A stretch of DNA of 64,000 nt, taken from NCBI RefSeq assembly GCF_013249015.1, contig NZ_JABRPL010000002.1, positions 434,001-498,000 on the forward strand, written 5' to 3'. Shown piece by piece: positions 32,674 through 41,679 of this stretch (the stretch's first letter is position 1; every line of letters begins with the position of its first letter). The DNA is from Rathayibacter agropyri. GTDB taxonomy: Bacteria; Actinomycetota; Actinomycetes; Actinomycetales; Microbacteriaceae. The position numbers and the translations under genes were made by a program. Below the pieces are notes generated by a model. It saw only the letters and a list, made by a program, of their open reading frames with translations. It searched no databases and was not told the origin of the DNA.

Positions 32674-33228
32674 CTAGTGGCGGAACATTCGCGCGGTCGT
32701 CTCGAACAGGCCCTTCACCGGGCGCTGCTGCTCGCCCTGCTGGGCGCCGAGGATGATGATCACGGATGTCAGCACCGGGATTGCCCACTGAGTGACCTTT
32801 TGTACACGGAGCGCAGCGGTCAACTCCTCCGAGTTCTGCGCCGAGGCCTCGGTGACGCCCGGAGCGCCCTCGTCCGCGTGCTTCGCCTGAGTCGCGCCCG
32901 CGATCGCGGCGATGACCGACGCGGCACCGGCTAGGCCCGTCACGACCGTTTTCACCGCCGTGTTCGTGCGGCTCTCCTGCTGGTTGGCCAGACGCGTCTT
33001 GTTGGCGAGGATCAGTCCGATGCCGCCGACGCCGTGCGCGGCGATCGCGGCGAGCTGAACCGGAGTCCAGCGCGCCCAGCCGTCCGAGGCGAGGCGGAGG
33101 CGCTCAGCGGGGTCGGAGGAGGTGGACGCAGCGCCATTCAGGCCGACGGCGCCCATGAGAGATCCGCCGAACCAGGCGGCGGCTCCGAGGTCATGAAGGC
33201 TGCGGACGAGCGTGTTGCGTGAGGGCAT
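32674..33228 (-). CDS. Hypothetical membrane protein
   Basis: A 184-residue protein with about four hydrophobic helices: AAAWFGGSLMGAVGLNGAA, VQLAAIAAHGVGGIGLILA, TVVTGLAGAASVIAAIAGAT and QWAIPVLTSVIIILGAQQ. The N-terminus MPSRNTLVRSLHDLGAAAWF resembles a conserved actinobacterial membrane family found near stress genes. No function known. It is convergent with the catalase gene across two palindromes. Confidence 0.65.
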   Translation of the reverse strand: MPSRNTLVRSLHDLGAAAWFGGSLMGAVGLNGAASTSSDPAERLRLASDGWARWTPVQLAAIAAHGVGGIGLILANKTRLANQQESRTNTAVKTVVTGLAGAASVIAAIAGATQAKHADEGAPGVTEASAQNSEELTAALRVQKVTQWAIPVLTSVIIILGAQQGEQQRPVKGLFETTARMFRH

Positions 33229-33388
33229 TGAGGGCCTCTTCTCTGGTGGAAGTCCGGGCGCGAGCGGCTCGGGACGGTACGGACTCCTTCGACGCTACGC
33301 GCGCCTCGGAAGAGCGCACGGGGCTTGACGTCTCACCCTCCGGCACGCTGCTCTGGTGTCGAACTCACGAGGCAGAGGAGCATCCGCG

Positions 33389-33739
33389 ATGACCACCGAC
33401 GAGATCACCGACGACGAGAAGCGGACGATCCGCGATCGGTTTCACGATGCTGTGAACATGACCGCGAAAGAGCTCGAGCACTGGCTCGGCACTGACGAGT
33501 CGAAGGAGGTCGGCCACAAGCCCGAGGGCGGTGGCGAGTCGGTGGGGCATGAGAGCGGCCGCCGCATTATAGACCTCCTCGGCACCACACAGTCCGACCT
33601 CGACGACGATGACTACGCCCACATGAAAAAAGTTACGGGGTACGTGCACCGGCATTCGAAGCAGCGCCCCTCGGGCGATGTCACGGAGACGAAGTGGCGC
33701 TACTCGCTGATGAACTGGGGCAACGACCCGCTGAAGTGA
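33389..33739 (+). CDS. DUF3140 protein
   Basis: A 116-residue protein matching DUF3140 nearly end to end: FHDAVNMTAKELEHWLGTDE, then SVGHESGRRIIDLL, HMKKVTGYVHRHSKQRPSGD and KWRYSLMNWGNDPLK. The family is usually encoded beside DUF2945 or stress genes in actinobacteria and has been proposed to bind DNA, without proof that I know. ATG 33389 has AGAGGAG 8 nt upstream, which decides it over an earlier in-frame start. Confidence 0.85.
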   Translation: MTTDEITDDEKRTIRDRFHDAVNMTAKELEHWLGTDESKEVGHKPEGGGESVGHESGRRIIDLLGTTQSDLDDDDYAHMKKVTGYVHRHSKQRPSGDVTETKWRYSLMNWGNDPLK

Positions 33740-33922
33740 CGCGGCCGACGGGCGTCTGCCACTGCCGTCCGCGCTGATCGTTCCAGCGTGTCTCGTCCCA
33801 CCCGTTTCCTCCGCCGCAGGCCGCGACGGACCGCACAGGGATCGACGAAGAAGGCGTAGCCGCGCGTTATGGCCTGTGCCGCAGTTGAACCCCTCTCACC
33901 ACCTTCTCGCCAAGATGGGGGA

Positions 33923-34318
33923 ATGCAGATCCTCAGTGTCGCGGCCGCGGTCATCACCGATAACGGCCGCATTCTCGCCTGCAGACGTCGCGCCAAGAGG
34001 ATATCCGGCGGCCTGTGGGAATTCCCCGGCGGCAAGATCGAGCCGGAGGAAACACCTCAGGCCGCAGTGTGGCGCGAGATCCACGAGGAGCTCGGGATTC
34101 AGATAGCGGTCGGCAACCTTCTGACCGTCGACGAGACGGCCACCGCCGCCCTCACGATCCGACTGCACTGCTATCACGCGACTCTCATGGACGAACGGCC
34201 CACGGTAAGCAGCGATCACGACCGTCTCCTGTGGCTCAGTCCGGAGGAACTCGCCGCGCTGGAGTGGGCTGCGCCGGACCTCCCCGCCGTCCGCCTCCTG
34301 TCCTCAATGAATGGCTGA
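33923..34318 (+). CDS. Nudix hydrolase, MutT-like
   Basis: A 131-residue Nudix protein. The box G-x5-E-x7-REUxEExGU is complete: GGKIEPEETPQAAVWREIHE followed by ELGI. MQILSVAAAVITDNGRILAC, RRAKRISGGLWEFPGG and SDHDRLLWLSPEEL fit the MutT/8-oxo-dGTP diphosphatase subgroup (about 130 aa). Likely role: cleaning the nucleotide pool of oxidised dNTPs. ATG 33923 is preceded by GGGGGA. Confidence 0.88.
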   Translation: MQILSVAAAVITDNGRILACRRRAKRISGGLWEFPGGKIEPEETPQAAVWREIHEELGIQIAVGNLLTVDETATAALTIRLHCYHATLMDERPTVSSDHDRLLWLSPEELAALEWAAPDLPAVRLLSSMNG

Positions 34319-34486
34319 GGCAGGGATCTTCTCAGGGCGGACAGGCTGGGAATTGGCTCGAGCATGGGCCCCCCGACTCTCGGCTCAAGCGCACAGGCAG
34401 CTTCGATGTCACGCGCGTCGTCCCTCTCGGCCAGAGATCGAGGGAGGGAGACAGGCGCCTGAGCAACGCCTGCTTGACTGGCAGCT

Positions 34487-35503
34487 ATGGAGATCTTCGT
34501 CGGAGTCGTCGGCCTGCTCGGTGGACTGGTCATTGCGGGGCTGGCGATCGTCGCGGTCGTGCTCGGGAGGCGGCACGCACTCCCCGCCTCTCTGGTCGAC
34601 GTCGAGGTGCGCCTCGTGCACGCGGGCGACGACTGGTGGCGGGTCGGCGTGAGGGTACGCAACTCCGGTCGCTCGCTTGTCCCCGAGACGAGCTACGTCG
34701 GTGGACGCCCGATCGCGGTCGGCCTCGGCGGCGGCGCTTCCGCGGAGTGGTATGGCTCGGCCCCGCGCTCCGACGCCTGGCGGATCGACCCGGCCAGAGG
34801 CCTTGTCCTCGGACCCCTCGCCCTTGATCGCGGCGCCGACCTCGGTGCGACGATCGTCGTTCGCGGCCGACCGCACGTGCGCATCGACGCTCCTCTGCGC
34901 TACGTGCCAGTGCGCGAGAACGTCATCGAGTCGCAGACGCCCGGCGCAGTGTGGGGCGTGTCGGAGCCTGCCAGGAGGGACGCGTCTCCCGCTGAGCCGC
35001 AGCAACGCCCGTTCGACGTCGATTCCGCCCGCGCCGAGCGCGAGACCGTGCTGCGCGGCGGGTTCGGCGTCTGGGCGGCGATGATCGCGGGCGTCGTCGG
35101 AGCGGTGACGGTCGCGACCGGGATCGCCTTCGAGCTGGCCGGTATCAACGCTTCGGGCCTCGGCGGCGTCGGCATCATCCTGATCGCGGCCGGCTTCCTC
35201 GGCCTCGTAGGCACGCTCGGCGTGCGGCTGCTCCGACGCTGGCTCGAACCACCTGTGCTGTGGCGGACGCCGGCGCAGCGCCTCCGCCGGCCGGGCACGA
35301 TCGTCGTTCTTCTGCTGGCCTACGCGGGCCTCGCGATGGTGTGCGTCGAGTTCGCGCTGCAATCGGTGAAGGGCGAGACGACCTGGGTGGCGGGAGTCGG
35401 CCTGCTCCTGCTCCTCGGGGGCCTGCTCAGCACAGGGCTCGTCGGCTTCCTCCGCCTCGTGGTGCTGCTCGGCGTGCGGCGCGCCTCGCGGGGAGCGGCT
35501 TGA
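34487..35503 (+). CDS. Hypothetical membrane protein
   Basis: A 338-residue protein: one N-terminal helix (1-27), a beta-rich soluble domain (about 35-165, VRLVHAGDDWWRVGVRVRNS, GATIVVRGRPHVRIDAPLRY), then four helices between 195 and 335. The soluble part could face the outside. No domain recognised. The ATG follows a 168-bp gap after the Nudix gene. It is convergent with a pair of minus-strand membrane genes. Confidence 0.55.
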   Translation: MEIFVGVVGLLGGLVIAGLAIVAVVLGRRHALPASLVDVEVRLVHAGDDWWRVGVRVRNSGRSLVPETSYVGGRPIAVGLGGGASAEWYGSAPRSDAWRIDPARGLVLGPLALDRGADLGATIVVRGRPHVRIDAPLRYVPVRENVIESQTPGAVWGVSEPARRDASPAEPQQRPFDVDSARAERETVLRGGFGVWAAMIAGVVGAVTVATGIAFELAGINASGLGGVGIILIAAGFLGLVGTLGVRLLRRWLEPPVLWRTPAQRLRRPGTIVVLLLAYAGLAMVCVEFALQSVKGETTWVAGVGLLLLLGGLLSTGLVGFLRLVVLLGVRRASRGAA

Positions 35504-35517
35504 CTCGCTCCGTCGGA

Positions 35518-35841
35518 TCAGCGGGCCGACGTCGGGTCGAGCAGCACGGCGTCGTCCCAGCCGTCCTCGGGATCCCGGACCTCGGGGTGGCCCTCGGCGG
35601 GCCGACGACCCGCGACCGCGACGACCACCAGCGATCCCAGCATCACCAGCGCGGCGGTCTGCAACGGCGAGGAGACGCTGACGAGCGCTTGGCGCACAAA
35701 GACCTCCGGCGGGACGGTAACGGAGTCGCCCTGCCACTGGTCGGGCAGCAGCAGGATGACCGCCGGCACAGCGAGGACCGCCGCCCAAAGCACCGCGGTG
35801 AGCAGGATTGCCACGGTCCACAGGAGTCGGATGCGGGTCAT
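35518..35841 (-). CDS. Small two-helix membrane protein
   Basis: A 107-residue protein with helices at about 8-32 (WTVAILLTAVLWAAVLAVPA) and 57-78 (LQTAALVMLGSLVVVAVAG), followed by an acidic tail EGHPEVRDPEDGWDDAVLLD. No family recognised. The ATG overlaps the stop of the upstream gene (ATGA), so the two products are probably partners in the membrane. Confidence 0.55.
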   Translation of the reverse strand: MTRIRLLWTVAILLTAVLWAAVLAVPAVILLLPDQWQGDSVTVPPEVFVRQALVSVSSPLQTAALVMLGSLVVVAVAGRRPAEGHPEVRDPEDGWDDAVLLDPTSAR

Positions 35842-36455
35842 CGGCGCACCGCGGTCAGCAGCGGCACGATGACAGCGAGGCCGAGCGCGACCAGGCCGAC
35901 GGTGAGGCAAGGTCCGATTGCGTTGTCGCTGAGCACGCGGAGGTACTGCTCGGGGCCGAAGACCCCCTGCGATGGCGAGTAGTCGTACCAGCTCTGCGAG
36001 CTGCGCCACAGCGCGAGGAGCCCGAGGACCGTGAAGGCGGCGCCGACGCCCGCGAGCGCGCCCGCGATGCGGCGAGAAGCGCGAGGGGGCGCGGCGGGAG
36101 AGGCATCGGCTGCGGGGTCGGGCGCGGCGGGGTTGGGCGCGGCGGGCTCGGCCGCAGGGGCTGCGGCGGGATTCGCGGGCGCGGCATTCGCGAGGCGTGC
36201 AGAGGGGAAACGGCCGGGAACTTCGGCGGCCGGACGGTCGGCGGCAGAACTCCGGTGCGCTGACGAATCGCTCGTGGCACCGGAAGGCGCCCCCGTCGAT
36301 CCTGTTTCCCTCGGCCGCCGGGACTGCTCGACGCTCCCGGTCGGGCGCTCTGAGTCGCGCGCACTGTAGCCACGCTGGAACGCAGGGTGGTACCGCAGGT
36401 CCGTCCGACCCTCGTTGTTGCTCGGGGACCCTTCGGCTCCGGTGCTCTCGGCCAT
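35838..36455 (-). CDS. Pro/Ala-rich membrane protein
   Basis: A 205-residue protein. The first 125 residues are disordered, rich in Ser then Pro/Ala (AAPAAEPAAPNPAAPDPAAD). Two membrane helices follow (about 133-152 and 183-203) with a short exposed loop SSQSWYDYSPSQGVFGPEQY. No domain recognised. It is coupled to the 107-residue membrane protein gene by an ATGA overlap. The long tail suggests a cytoplasmic tether, but this is inference. Confidence 0.55.
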   Translation of the reverse strand: MAESTGAEGSPSNNEGRTDLRYHPAFQRGYSARDSERPTGSVEQSRRPRETGSTGAPSGATSDSSAHRSSAADRPAAEVPGRFPSARLANAAPANPAAAPAAEPAAPNPAAPDPAADASPAAPPRASRRIAGALAGVGAAFTVLGLLALWRSSQSWYDYSPSQGVFGPEQYLRVLSDNAIGPCLTVGLVALGLAVIVPLLTAVRR

Positions 36456-36567
36456 GCGCTCCCCCAGACTCCTGTCGTCGAGCCATCATGACGCACTACA
36501 GCGGCCTCCAGCGAGAACGCTCCGAGGCGGAGGGTCGCCTTCCCCGCTCGGTCACCACCGCGAGCGG

Positions 36568-37779
36568 TCAGCGCACCGCCGCCACGCTCGCCCTCGACGG
36601 CAGACTGACGACCCCCGCACCCACGAGAAGCACCGCGACAGTCACGACCGTAAGCGCCAGCCATCCTCCGGCGCCTACCGCCAGGCCCAGCAGCCAGCCT
36701 CCCACCGCGGACCCCGCGTAGAACGCGATCGTGTATACCGCCCCCGCGTGCCCGCGCAGCGCCGGAGCCGCACGGGCCCCGGTCCAGGCTGCGCCCATCG
36801 CGTGCAGGGCGAAGAAGCCCGCGGTGAAGACGAGCAGTCCGACGATCACCACCGCGACGACATCGGCGAGCATCACCAGGAGGCCGACGATCATCAGCGC
36901 CACCCCGATCCGCATCGCGCCGCGCGGGCCGAAGCGCGGGCCCCAGATGCCTGCGAGCCGGGACGAAACGGTTCCCGCGAGGTAGGCGGCGAACAGCAGC
37001 GACACGAGAGCAGGCGGCAGCGCAAACGGGGCACCCTCGAGGCGGAACGCGAGGTAGTTGTAGACGGCGACGAACACTCCGATCGCGAGGAAGGTCTGCG
37101 TTGCCACTGCGACGAGCACCGGGTCGCGCAGCACCTCCGCGGTTTTCGCCCGCCAGCCACCGGCAGCGAATTTCCGCCCCGGGCCGTCGCGAGGGGCGAG
37201 CACGGCGAACAGGATCGCCGCGGCGGCGCAGACTCCTGTCACGATCACAAGCGCGCCGCGCCAGCCGAGCGCCGATGCAAGAGGACCGGCGAGAAGGCGC
37301 CCGGCAGCTCCGCCGATGGTTGTCCCAGAGACGTAGGCGGTCGCCGCGGCCGTCGCACCGGAGCCGTCGATCCGGTCGTGGATCGCCGCCACGGCGAGCG
37401 CCGGCACCGCTCCCAGAGCCGCTCCTCCGACGAAGCGCAGGACGAGCAGGAGCTCGAAGCTTGGAGCGACGCAGGCCAGCAGTGCCACGACCACGGAGGT
37501 CAGCACGGCGATCCGCATCGACCTGAGGCGGCCAATCCGTTCGGCGACGCCTGCCCACGGCAGCACCGAGAGCGCCAACCCGAGTGTCGCTGCCGAGACT
37601 GCAAGGGCTGCGTCGGAGGGAGCGAGCGCCCACTCTCGCGCGAGCTGAGGCAGCACACTCTGCACCGCGTAGAGCTCCGCGAACGTGGCGACGCCTGCCG
37701 CAAGGAGCGCGGCTGACAGGCGGCGATGCGAGGAGGGAGCCGCCGGCCGCGTCGATCGCGGACGTGCGGCGGTGCTCAT
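36568..37779 (-). CDS. MFS transporter (YnfM/CmlA-like)
   Basis: A 403-residue, 12-helix major facilitator. It starts LLAAGVATFAELYAVQSVLP, has the loop 2-3 motif GVAERIGRLRSMRIAVLTS (a GxxxDRxGR-like motif A) and a P-x-x-x-G in helix 5 (AYVSGTTIGGAAGRLLAGPL). The pattern is that of YnfM-type drug/proton antiporters. Substrate unknown. It is a single gene with no regulator nearby. Confidence 0.85.
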   Translation of the reverse strand: MSTAARPRSTRPAAPSSHRRLSAALLAAGVATFAELYAVQSVLPQLAREWALAPSDAALAVSAATLGLALSVLPWAGVAERIGRLRSMRIAVLTSVVVALLACVAPSFELLLVLRFVGGAALGAVPALAVAAIHDRIDGSGATAAATAYVSGTTIGGAAGRLLAGPLASALGWRGALVIVTGVCAAAAILFAVLAPRDGPGRKFAAGGWRAKTAEVLRDPVLVAVATQTFLAIGVFVAVYNYLAFRLEGAPFALPPALVSLLFAAYLAGTVSSRLAGIWGPRFGPRGAMRIGVALMIVGLLVMLADVVAVVIVGLLVFTAGFFALHAMGAAWTGARAAPALRGHAGAVYTIAFYAGSAVGGWLLGLAVGAGGWLALTVVTVAVLLVGAGVVSLPSRASVAAVR

Positions 37780-37952
37780 GGGAGCGACCGTATCCCGATC
37801 GACGGCCCGAGGGCGAGCCGGGAAATCGGAGTGCGCGTCCGCGGCACCGGTGGTCCGGTGACGCCTGCGAGCATCGCGGCACGCTCAAGGCCGGTGTCCC
37901 CCTCCCAACTTCGACCCCCCTTCAGAGAGCGGGCTTGGCTCGTCATGTGCGC

Positions 37953-38354
37953 TCACTCCTTGTCTCCGACACGCCAGCACGGCTCGACCCAGCGGGAGAC
38001 GTTCGCCGGTGCTTGCGTGGTCGGGACGTCCTTCGGGCCGATGATCCGACGGAGCCAGTCAGGCCGGCGAGAGCGCAGGAGCGCAATCCGCCAGCGTGCG
38101 TCGGTCCGCGCGAGGAGATGCGGGTCGATGGGCCGGAGCACGCCCTCCACCCGCTCCTCGACGAGGACCGTGTGCGGCCGAGAGCGATGCAGACGTCGGG
38201 CGGGTTCCCGCTCGGGGTGAGCCTGGCCGAACCGGGTGCGTAGCTGCTGCTCAAGCTGCTCAGGGTCGCGCGCCGACCAGGCGGTAACGCCATTTCGCCC
38301 GTCGGGCAGTGGGAAGCACTCGGTGATGCGGAACGGGAGGTCATCGGGGGTCAT
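37953..38354 (-). CDS. Hypothetical protein
   Basis: A 133-residue soluble protein starting MTPDDLPFRITECFPLPDGR, with EQLEQQLRTRFGQAHPERE and a basic middle. No domain recognised. This frame is preferred over an overlapping one (37943-38344) because of its balanced composition and GAAAGG upstream of the ATG. The 173 bp on its 3' side up to the MFS gene start hold only that gene's leader. Confidence 0.45.
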   Translation of the reverse strand: MTPDDLPFRITECFPLPDGRNGVTAWSARDPEQLEQQLRTRFGQAHPEREPARRLHRSRPHTVLVEERVEGVLRPIDPHLLARTDARWRIALLRSRRPDWLRRIIGPKDVPTTQAPANVSRWVEPCWRVGDKE

Positions 38355-38383
38355 GCGGTGGTGCCTTTCGGAGAGCCGGTCAG

Positions 38384-38414
38384 GGCCCCGGGTCGCGCTG
38401 GGCGACCCGGGGCC
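38384..38414 (-). terminator. GC-rich hairpin after the surface-protein gene
   Basis: GGCCCCGGGTCGC (38384-38396) pairs perfectly with 38402-38414 across 5 nt, 12 bp past the TAA of the DUF11 gene (minus strand). Confidence 0.75.
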
Positions 38415-38426
38415 GAGGTGGGATGG

Positions 38427-41312
38427 TTAGTGGGTCTGGGTCGAGCGCGAACGGCGGCGGACTGCCGTCAGGGCCCCACCGGCAAGGAGGAGCGCTGCCG
38501 CACCGCCTGCGAGGGGTCCGACCGGCACCCCAGTTGAGGCCAACGCCGCCGTCGAGGCGAGCACGGTCGGCACAACTCCGATCGGAGGCACCGCGACCCG
38601 TGCGCAGCTGGCGGAGGCGTCGTCGTTGCAGGGGTGGGCGACCGACGTCGGCTCGAAGCCGTCGGGTACGCCGTCGAGGCGCACGCGATTCGGGATCGTC
38701 CACGCGTCCACTCCCTCGGTGACGCGGCCGGTCACCGTGAAAGTGGTCGACGCTCCGGGCGCCAGGGACAGGTTCTCGACGGAGAGGTCGGAGGACGCGG
38801 GACCGCCGTCCTGCGAGATCGTCACTTCCGTGAGGTGCTCCAGCTCAGGGACGTCCGTCAGAGTGACGCCCTCAGCGGGGCGTGCTCCCTCATTGGCGAC
38901 CACGACGTGGAAGCCGGCTCGCTCGCCGTGGTCGACGGTCTCCTCGACGGCGGTCTTGTCGATAGAGAGGCGTCCCTGCACGGCTGGTACGGGAATCTCC
39001 GCGCAGGAAAAGCCGGCGTCGTCGGCGCAGGCATTCTCGACCGTCGGTGGGTCAAAGCCCTCCGGCTGCTGCGTGATCGCGACGCGGTTCGGCACAGTCA
39101 TCGCGTCGAACCCGTCGGCGACTCTCCCGCTCACGTGCAGCGAGACCTGCCCACCAGCCGGGATATTAAGACCGCCAACGGGTTCCGTGGCGGGCTGCGT
39201 ACCTCCTGCGCCGTTGTCGATGGTCGGCTCGAGGAGGTGGTCGAGCGTCGGCACGTCGGTGATCGCGACATTGACGGCGTCGATCGAGCCCGTGTTCGCC
39301 ACAACGATGTCAAAGCCCGCGGTGCCACCGTGCTCGGCGCTCTCCTGAGAGGCGGTCTTGCGCAGCAGAAGCCCGCCGCTACCGACGATGTGCGAGACGG
39401 TGGCGCAGGGGTTCGCGTCGGTCCCGGTGCCCGATTCAGCGGGTTTGAACGGGGCTCCGGCAAGGCAAGCCGTGTTGGTCAGCGCATCATCGCCCGAGCC
39501 GGTCACGACCACGTCGAACGCGAGTTCCGCGGTCGTTCCGACCGGCAGCGTCCCGGCGGACCAGGCGATGCGGCCCGTCGATTCGTCCACCGCCGCCGAA
39601 CCGTGGGAGGTGCGGATCGAGGCCGGATCAAGGTCGGCGTCGTCGAGCACTCCTTCGTCCAGGTAATCGATCACGGACGCATCGGCGTCATCTCCGGAGC
39701 CGTCCGAGGTGAGCGCGACCCGGTAGGGGACCCGCGCACCGGGCAGGAGCGGAGTGGCGGAGTCGACCGACGAGGTCTTCGCAATCCTCACGTGCGGAGC
39801 GAGCGGGTCGAGGCTAGCGACGGCGACCGCGCCGTCGGATCCGAAGGACCAATCATCGATAGCGCGCAGGTCGCCGTAGGAGCCGTGCACCGAGTCGTTC
39901 TCGTTAGGTGTGCGACCCTTGCCCGAGTCATCCCTCTCCCAGCGGTGAATCCCGCTGGTCGAGTCGCTACCGGCCTCGCCGGAGGTCTCCGCTGAGGTGC
40001 TGGAGTAGCGGTCTGAGCCCGACTCAACGAAGAGGGAGTCGTCCCAGTGGATCGTCGACCCGCTGCCGTCGCCTCCGGTCGATCGCAGGATCGAGACGCC
40101 GCCACTGGAGGACTCTGCATCCACGCGAGTGAAGTGGAACTCGTTCGTGCGACGGACAGCCGCGCGGAAGGTGACATCGCGAGCCGCGATGTCGATAGCT
40201 CCGCCCTTCGCGTCGAAACCGTCCCACTCCAGCGAGAAGGGCCCCGTGCTCCCCGAGATCCGGGTGAGGTGGACGTCCCGCTCACCGTCGTACGCTCCGT
40301 CGCCGTCCGCGTCGATGTCGACAACGACGGTTCCCGGCTGCGTGCCGAGACTCCCCGTCACTGTCCCTGCGTTCGAACCCGTCGAGGAGCGCGTGTACGC
40401 GAGCCCGTCGATGGTCGGGGCACGGTACTCCGGGGCGATCGATGCCGGCAGATCGGCCGATGGCGGATCGAGGAAGAGCTTGTAGGTCTGGAGACCGTCG
40501 ATCCCCGAGCGGCCGGACGCCTGCACATACTGCGCTCCGATTCCTCCTGCCTCGGAGGACTGCGGCATGGGTACCGAGAGATAGGAAGGATCGGAGGAAC
40601 CGACCCGCACGTTCCCCTTGTTAGTAGCCTGCAGGGTCGAGGCGACTCCGTCGTACCCGCGAAGACCGAGTTCGTAGCGGGCGCCCGTCTCTGTCACCGC
40701 ATACAGGGTGAAGGAGGATTGGCGCTCCTCCAGAGCGGAGTAAGACTCGCGAGCCCCCGATTGGATGCCGTACGAGGTGGACCACACTCTGCCCGCAAGC
40801 GCGGTACCACTGCCGTCCTCAACGCCAACGTTCCAGACGAGGTTGACCGGAACGGTCACGTCGTCGTCCGCCACCTCAATCTGGTAGACGCCCGACTCGG
40901 ATGCAGTAAAGGTACCGCCGGCGGTCGTGGTCGGTGGAGCGCCCCGCGGAAAGACTTGCTTATCGAAGACCGTGCCGTCAGGAGCGGTCACCGCCGCCGT
41001 GCCGCCGCCGCTCTCCCCCTCTTCCGAGCCTGAGCCGCCCTTCAGCGGATGCAGATCGACGCGGAGTATCTCACCCTTGCGCACGTACGCCGAAATCGTT
41101 GTCACTCCCGCATTCGTGGCGCCGCCGTGCAGCAGCGTGTTCTCGATGGTCGTGTGCGGAGCGTCGGCCGCCATCGCAGGAGAGGGAACCAGCCCGCCTC
41201 CGAGGAGGCCCCCGATGAGCGCACAGCCCATCGTCGTTCCTACAAGAGCGCGTGCCGTCCACGCTCGAGATCGTCCGCGCTCGTCCCGCCCCGACTGTTT
41301 CGTTCGACTCAT
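38427..41312 (-). CDS. Large DUF11-repeat surface protein with LAxTG sorting signal
   Basis: A 961-residue secreted protein. Signal peptide: basic start, hydrophobic LVGTTMGCALIGGLLGGGLV, cleavage near AMA/AD (about residue 50). The N-terminal half is a unique beta-rich adhesin-like region containing an Asp-rich VVVDIDADGDGAYDGERDVH (EF-hand/calcium-type). The C-terminal half holds about three DUF11 Ig-like repeats (HVRIAKTSSVDSATPLLPGA, LLLRKTASQESAEHGGTAGF, LSIDKTAVEETVDHGERAGF). The end has LASTG, a membrane helix (GPLAGGAAALLLAGGALTAV) and RRRSRS, the sorting signal of class E sortases. ATG 41312 follows GAGGAGAGG. Confidence 0.8.
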   Translation of the reverse strand: MSRTKQSGRDERGRSRAWTARALVGTTMGCALIGGLLGGGLVPSPAMAADAPHTTIENTLLHGGATNAGVTTISAYVRKGEILRVDLHPLKGGSGSEEGESGGGTAAVTAPDGTVFDKQVFPRGAPPTTTAGGTFTASESGVYQIEVADDDVTVPVNLVWNVGVEDGSGTALAGRVWSTSYGIQSGARESYSALEERQSSFTLYAVTETGARYELGLRGYDGVASTLQATNKGNVRVGSSDPSYLSVPMPQSSEAGGIGAQYVQASGRSGIDGLQTYKLFLDPPSADLPASIAPEYRAPTIDGLAYTRSSTGSNAGTVTGSLGTQPGTVVVDIDADGDGAYDGERDVHLTRISGSTGPFSLEWDGFDAKGGAIDIAARDVTFRAAVRRTNEFHFTRVDAESSSGGVSILRSTGGDGSGSTIHWDDSLFVESGSDRYSSTSAETSGEAGSDSTSGIHRWERDDSGKGRTPNENDSVHGSYGDLRAIDDWSFGSDGAVAVASLDPLAPHVRIAKTSSVDSATPLLPGARVPYRVALTSDGSGDDADASVIDYLDEGVLDDADLDPASIRTSHGSAAVDESTGRIAWSAGTLPVGTTAELAFDVVVTGSGDDALTNTACLAGAPFKPAESGTGTDANPCATVSHIVGSGGLLLRKTASQESAEHGGTAGFDIVVANTGSIDAVNVAITDVPTLDHLLEPTIDNGAGGTQPATEPVGGLNIPAGGQVSLHVSGRVADGFDAMTVPNRVAITQQPEGFDPPTVENACADDAGFSCAEIPVPAVQGRLSIDKTAVEETVDHGERAGFHVVVANEGARPAEGVTLTDVPELEHLTEVTISQDGGPASSDLSVENLSLAPGASTTFTVTGRVTEGVDAWTIPNRVRLDGVPDGFEPTSVAHPCNDDASASCARVAVPPIGVVPTVLASTAALASTGVPVGPLAGGAAALLLAGGALTAVRRRSRSTQTH

Positions 41313-41553
41313 CCGATGTCCTCTCCTCTGCCGCCCGAACGCACTGCGCCGGTGACGATCGTTCAGCCCCCACGAGAGGAGGCTATTGACGGCCGGGGGC
41401 GTGCCGCGGCGAGAGGTAGCACTTCTGGGGAGAACGGCGCGAGATAACGCCTGGGGAGGGATGGCGCAGCCGTCATCGAAGGGAATGCGCCCCCATTCGG
41501 GCAAGTAACTCCGGAGCGGCACCTCCGGACACGAAAGAAAGGGGCGCCTCAGG
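41313..41553. other. Divergent intergenic region
   Basis: It separates the surface-protein gene (minus) from the toxin-antitoxin genes (plus). Reading frames here are extensions of flanking openings without good starts. TTGACG (41385-41390) is the only clear promoter-like hexamer, without a convincing partner. Confidence 0.35.
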
Positions 41554-41679
41554 ATGCACAACTCGACCTCGGTCTCGACGACGTCGGATCTGTGCATATT
41601 GAGTGCCGAAACGTCCACAGAGGACATGTCGACCATCAGCCCTTGGGCTCAGGCCAAGGCAGACCTCGGTTGGGAATGA
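41554..41679 (+). CDS. Candidate antitoxin, 41 aa
   Basis: ATG 41554 to TGA 41677-41679 encodes MHNSTSVSTTSDLCILSAET, then STEDMSTISPWAQAKADLGW and a final Glu. The stop overlaps the toxin ATG (ATGA), the usual antitoxin-first arrangement. It is about half the length of RelB/Phd antitoxins and lacks a visible DNA-binding domain. It may be a minimal toxin-wrapping peptide, a truncated antitoxin or a leader peptide. AAAGGGG lies upstream. Confidence 0.45.
   Translation: MHNSTSVSTTSDLCILSAETSTEDMSTISPWAQAKADLGWE

Noticed and set aside
37943-38344. Alternative minus-strand frame overlapping the hypothetical gene at 37953
   Set aside because: Ser/Arg-rich composition and no ribosome-binding site; the other frame is more protein-like.
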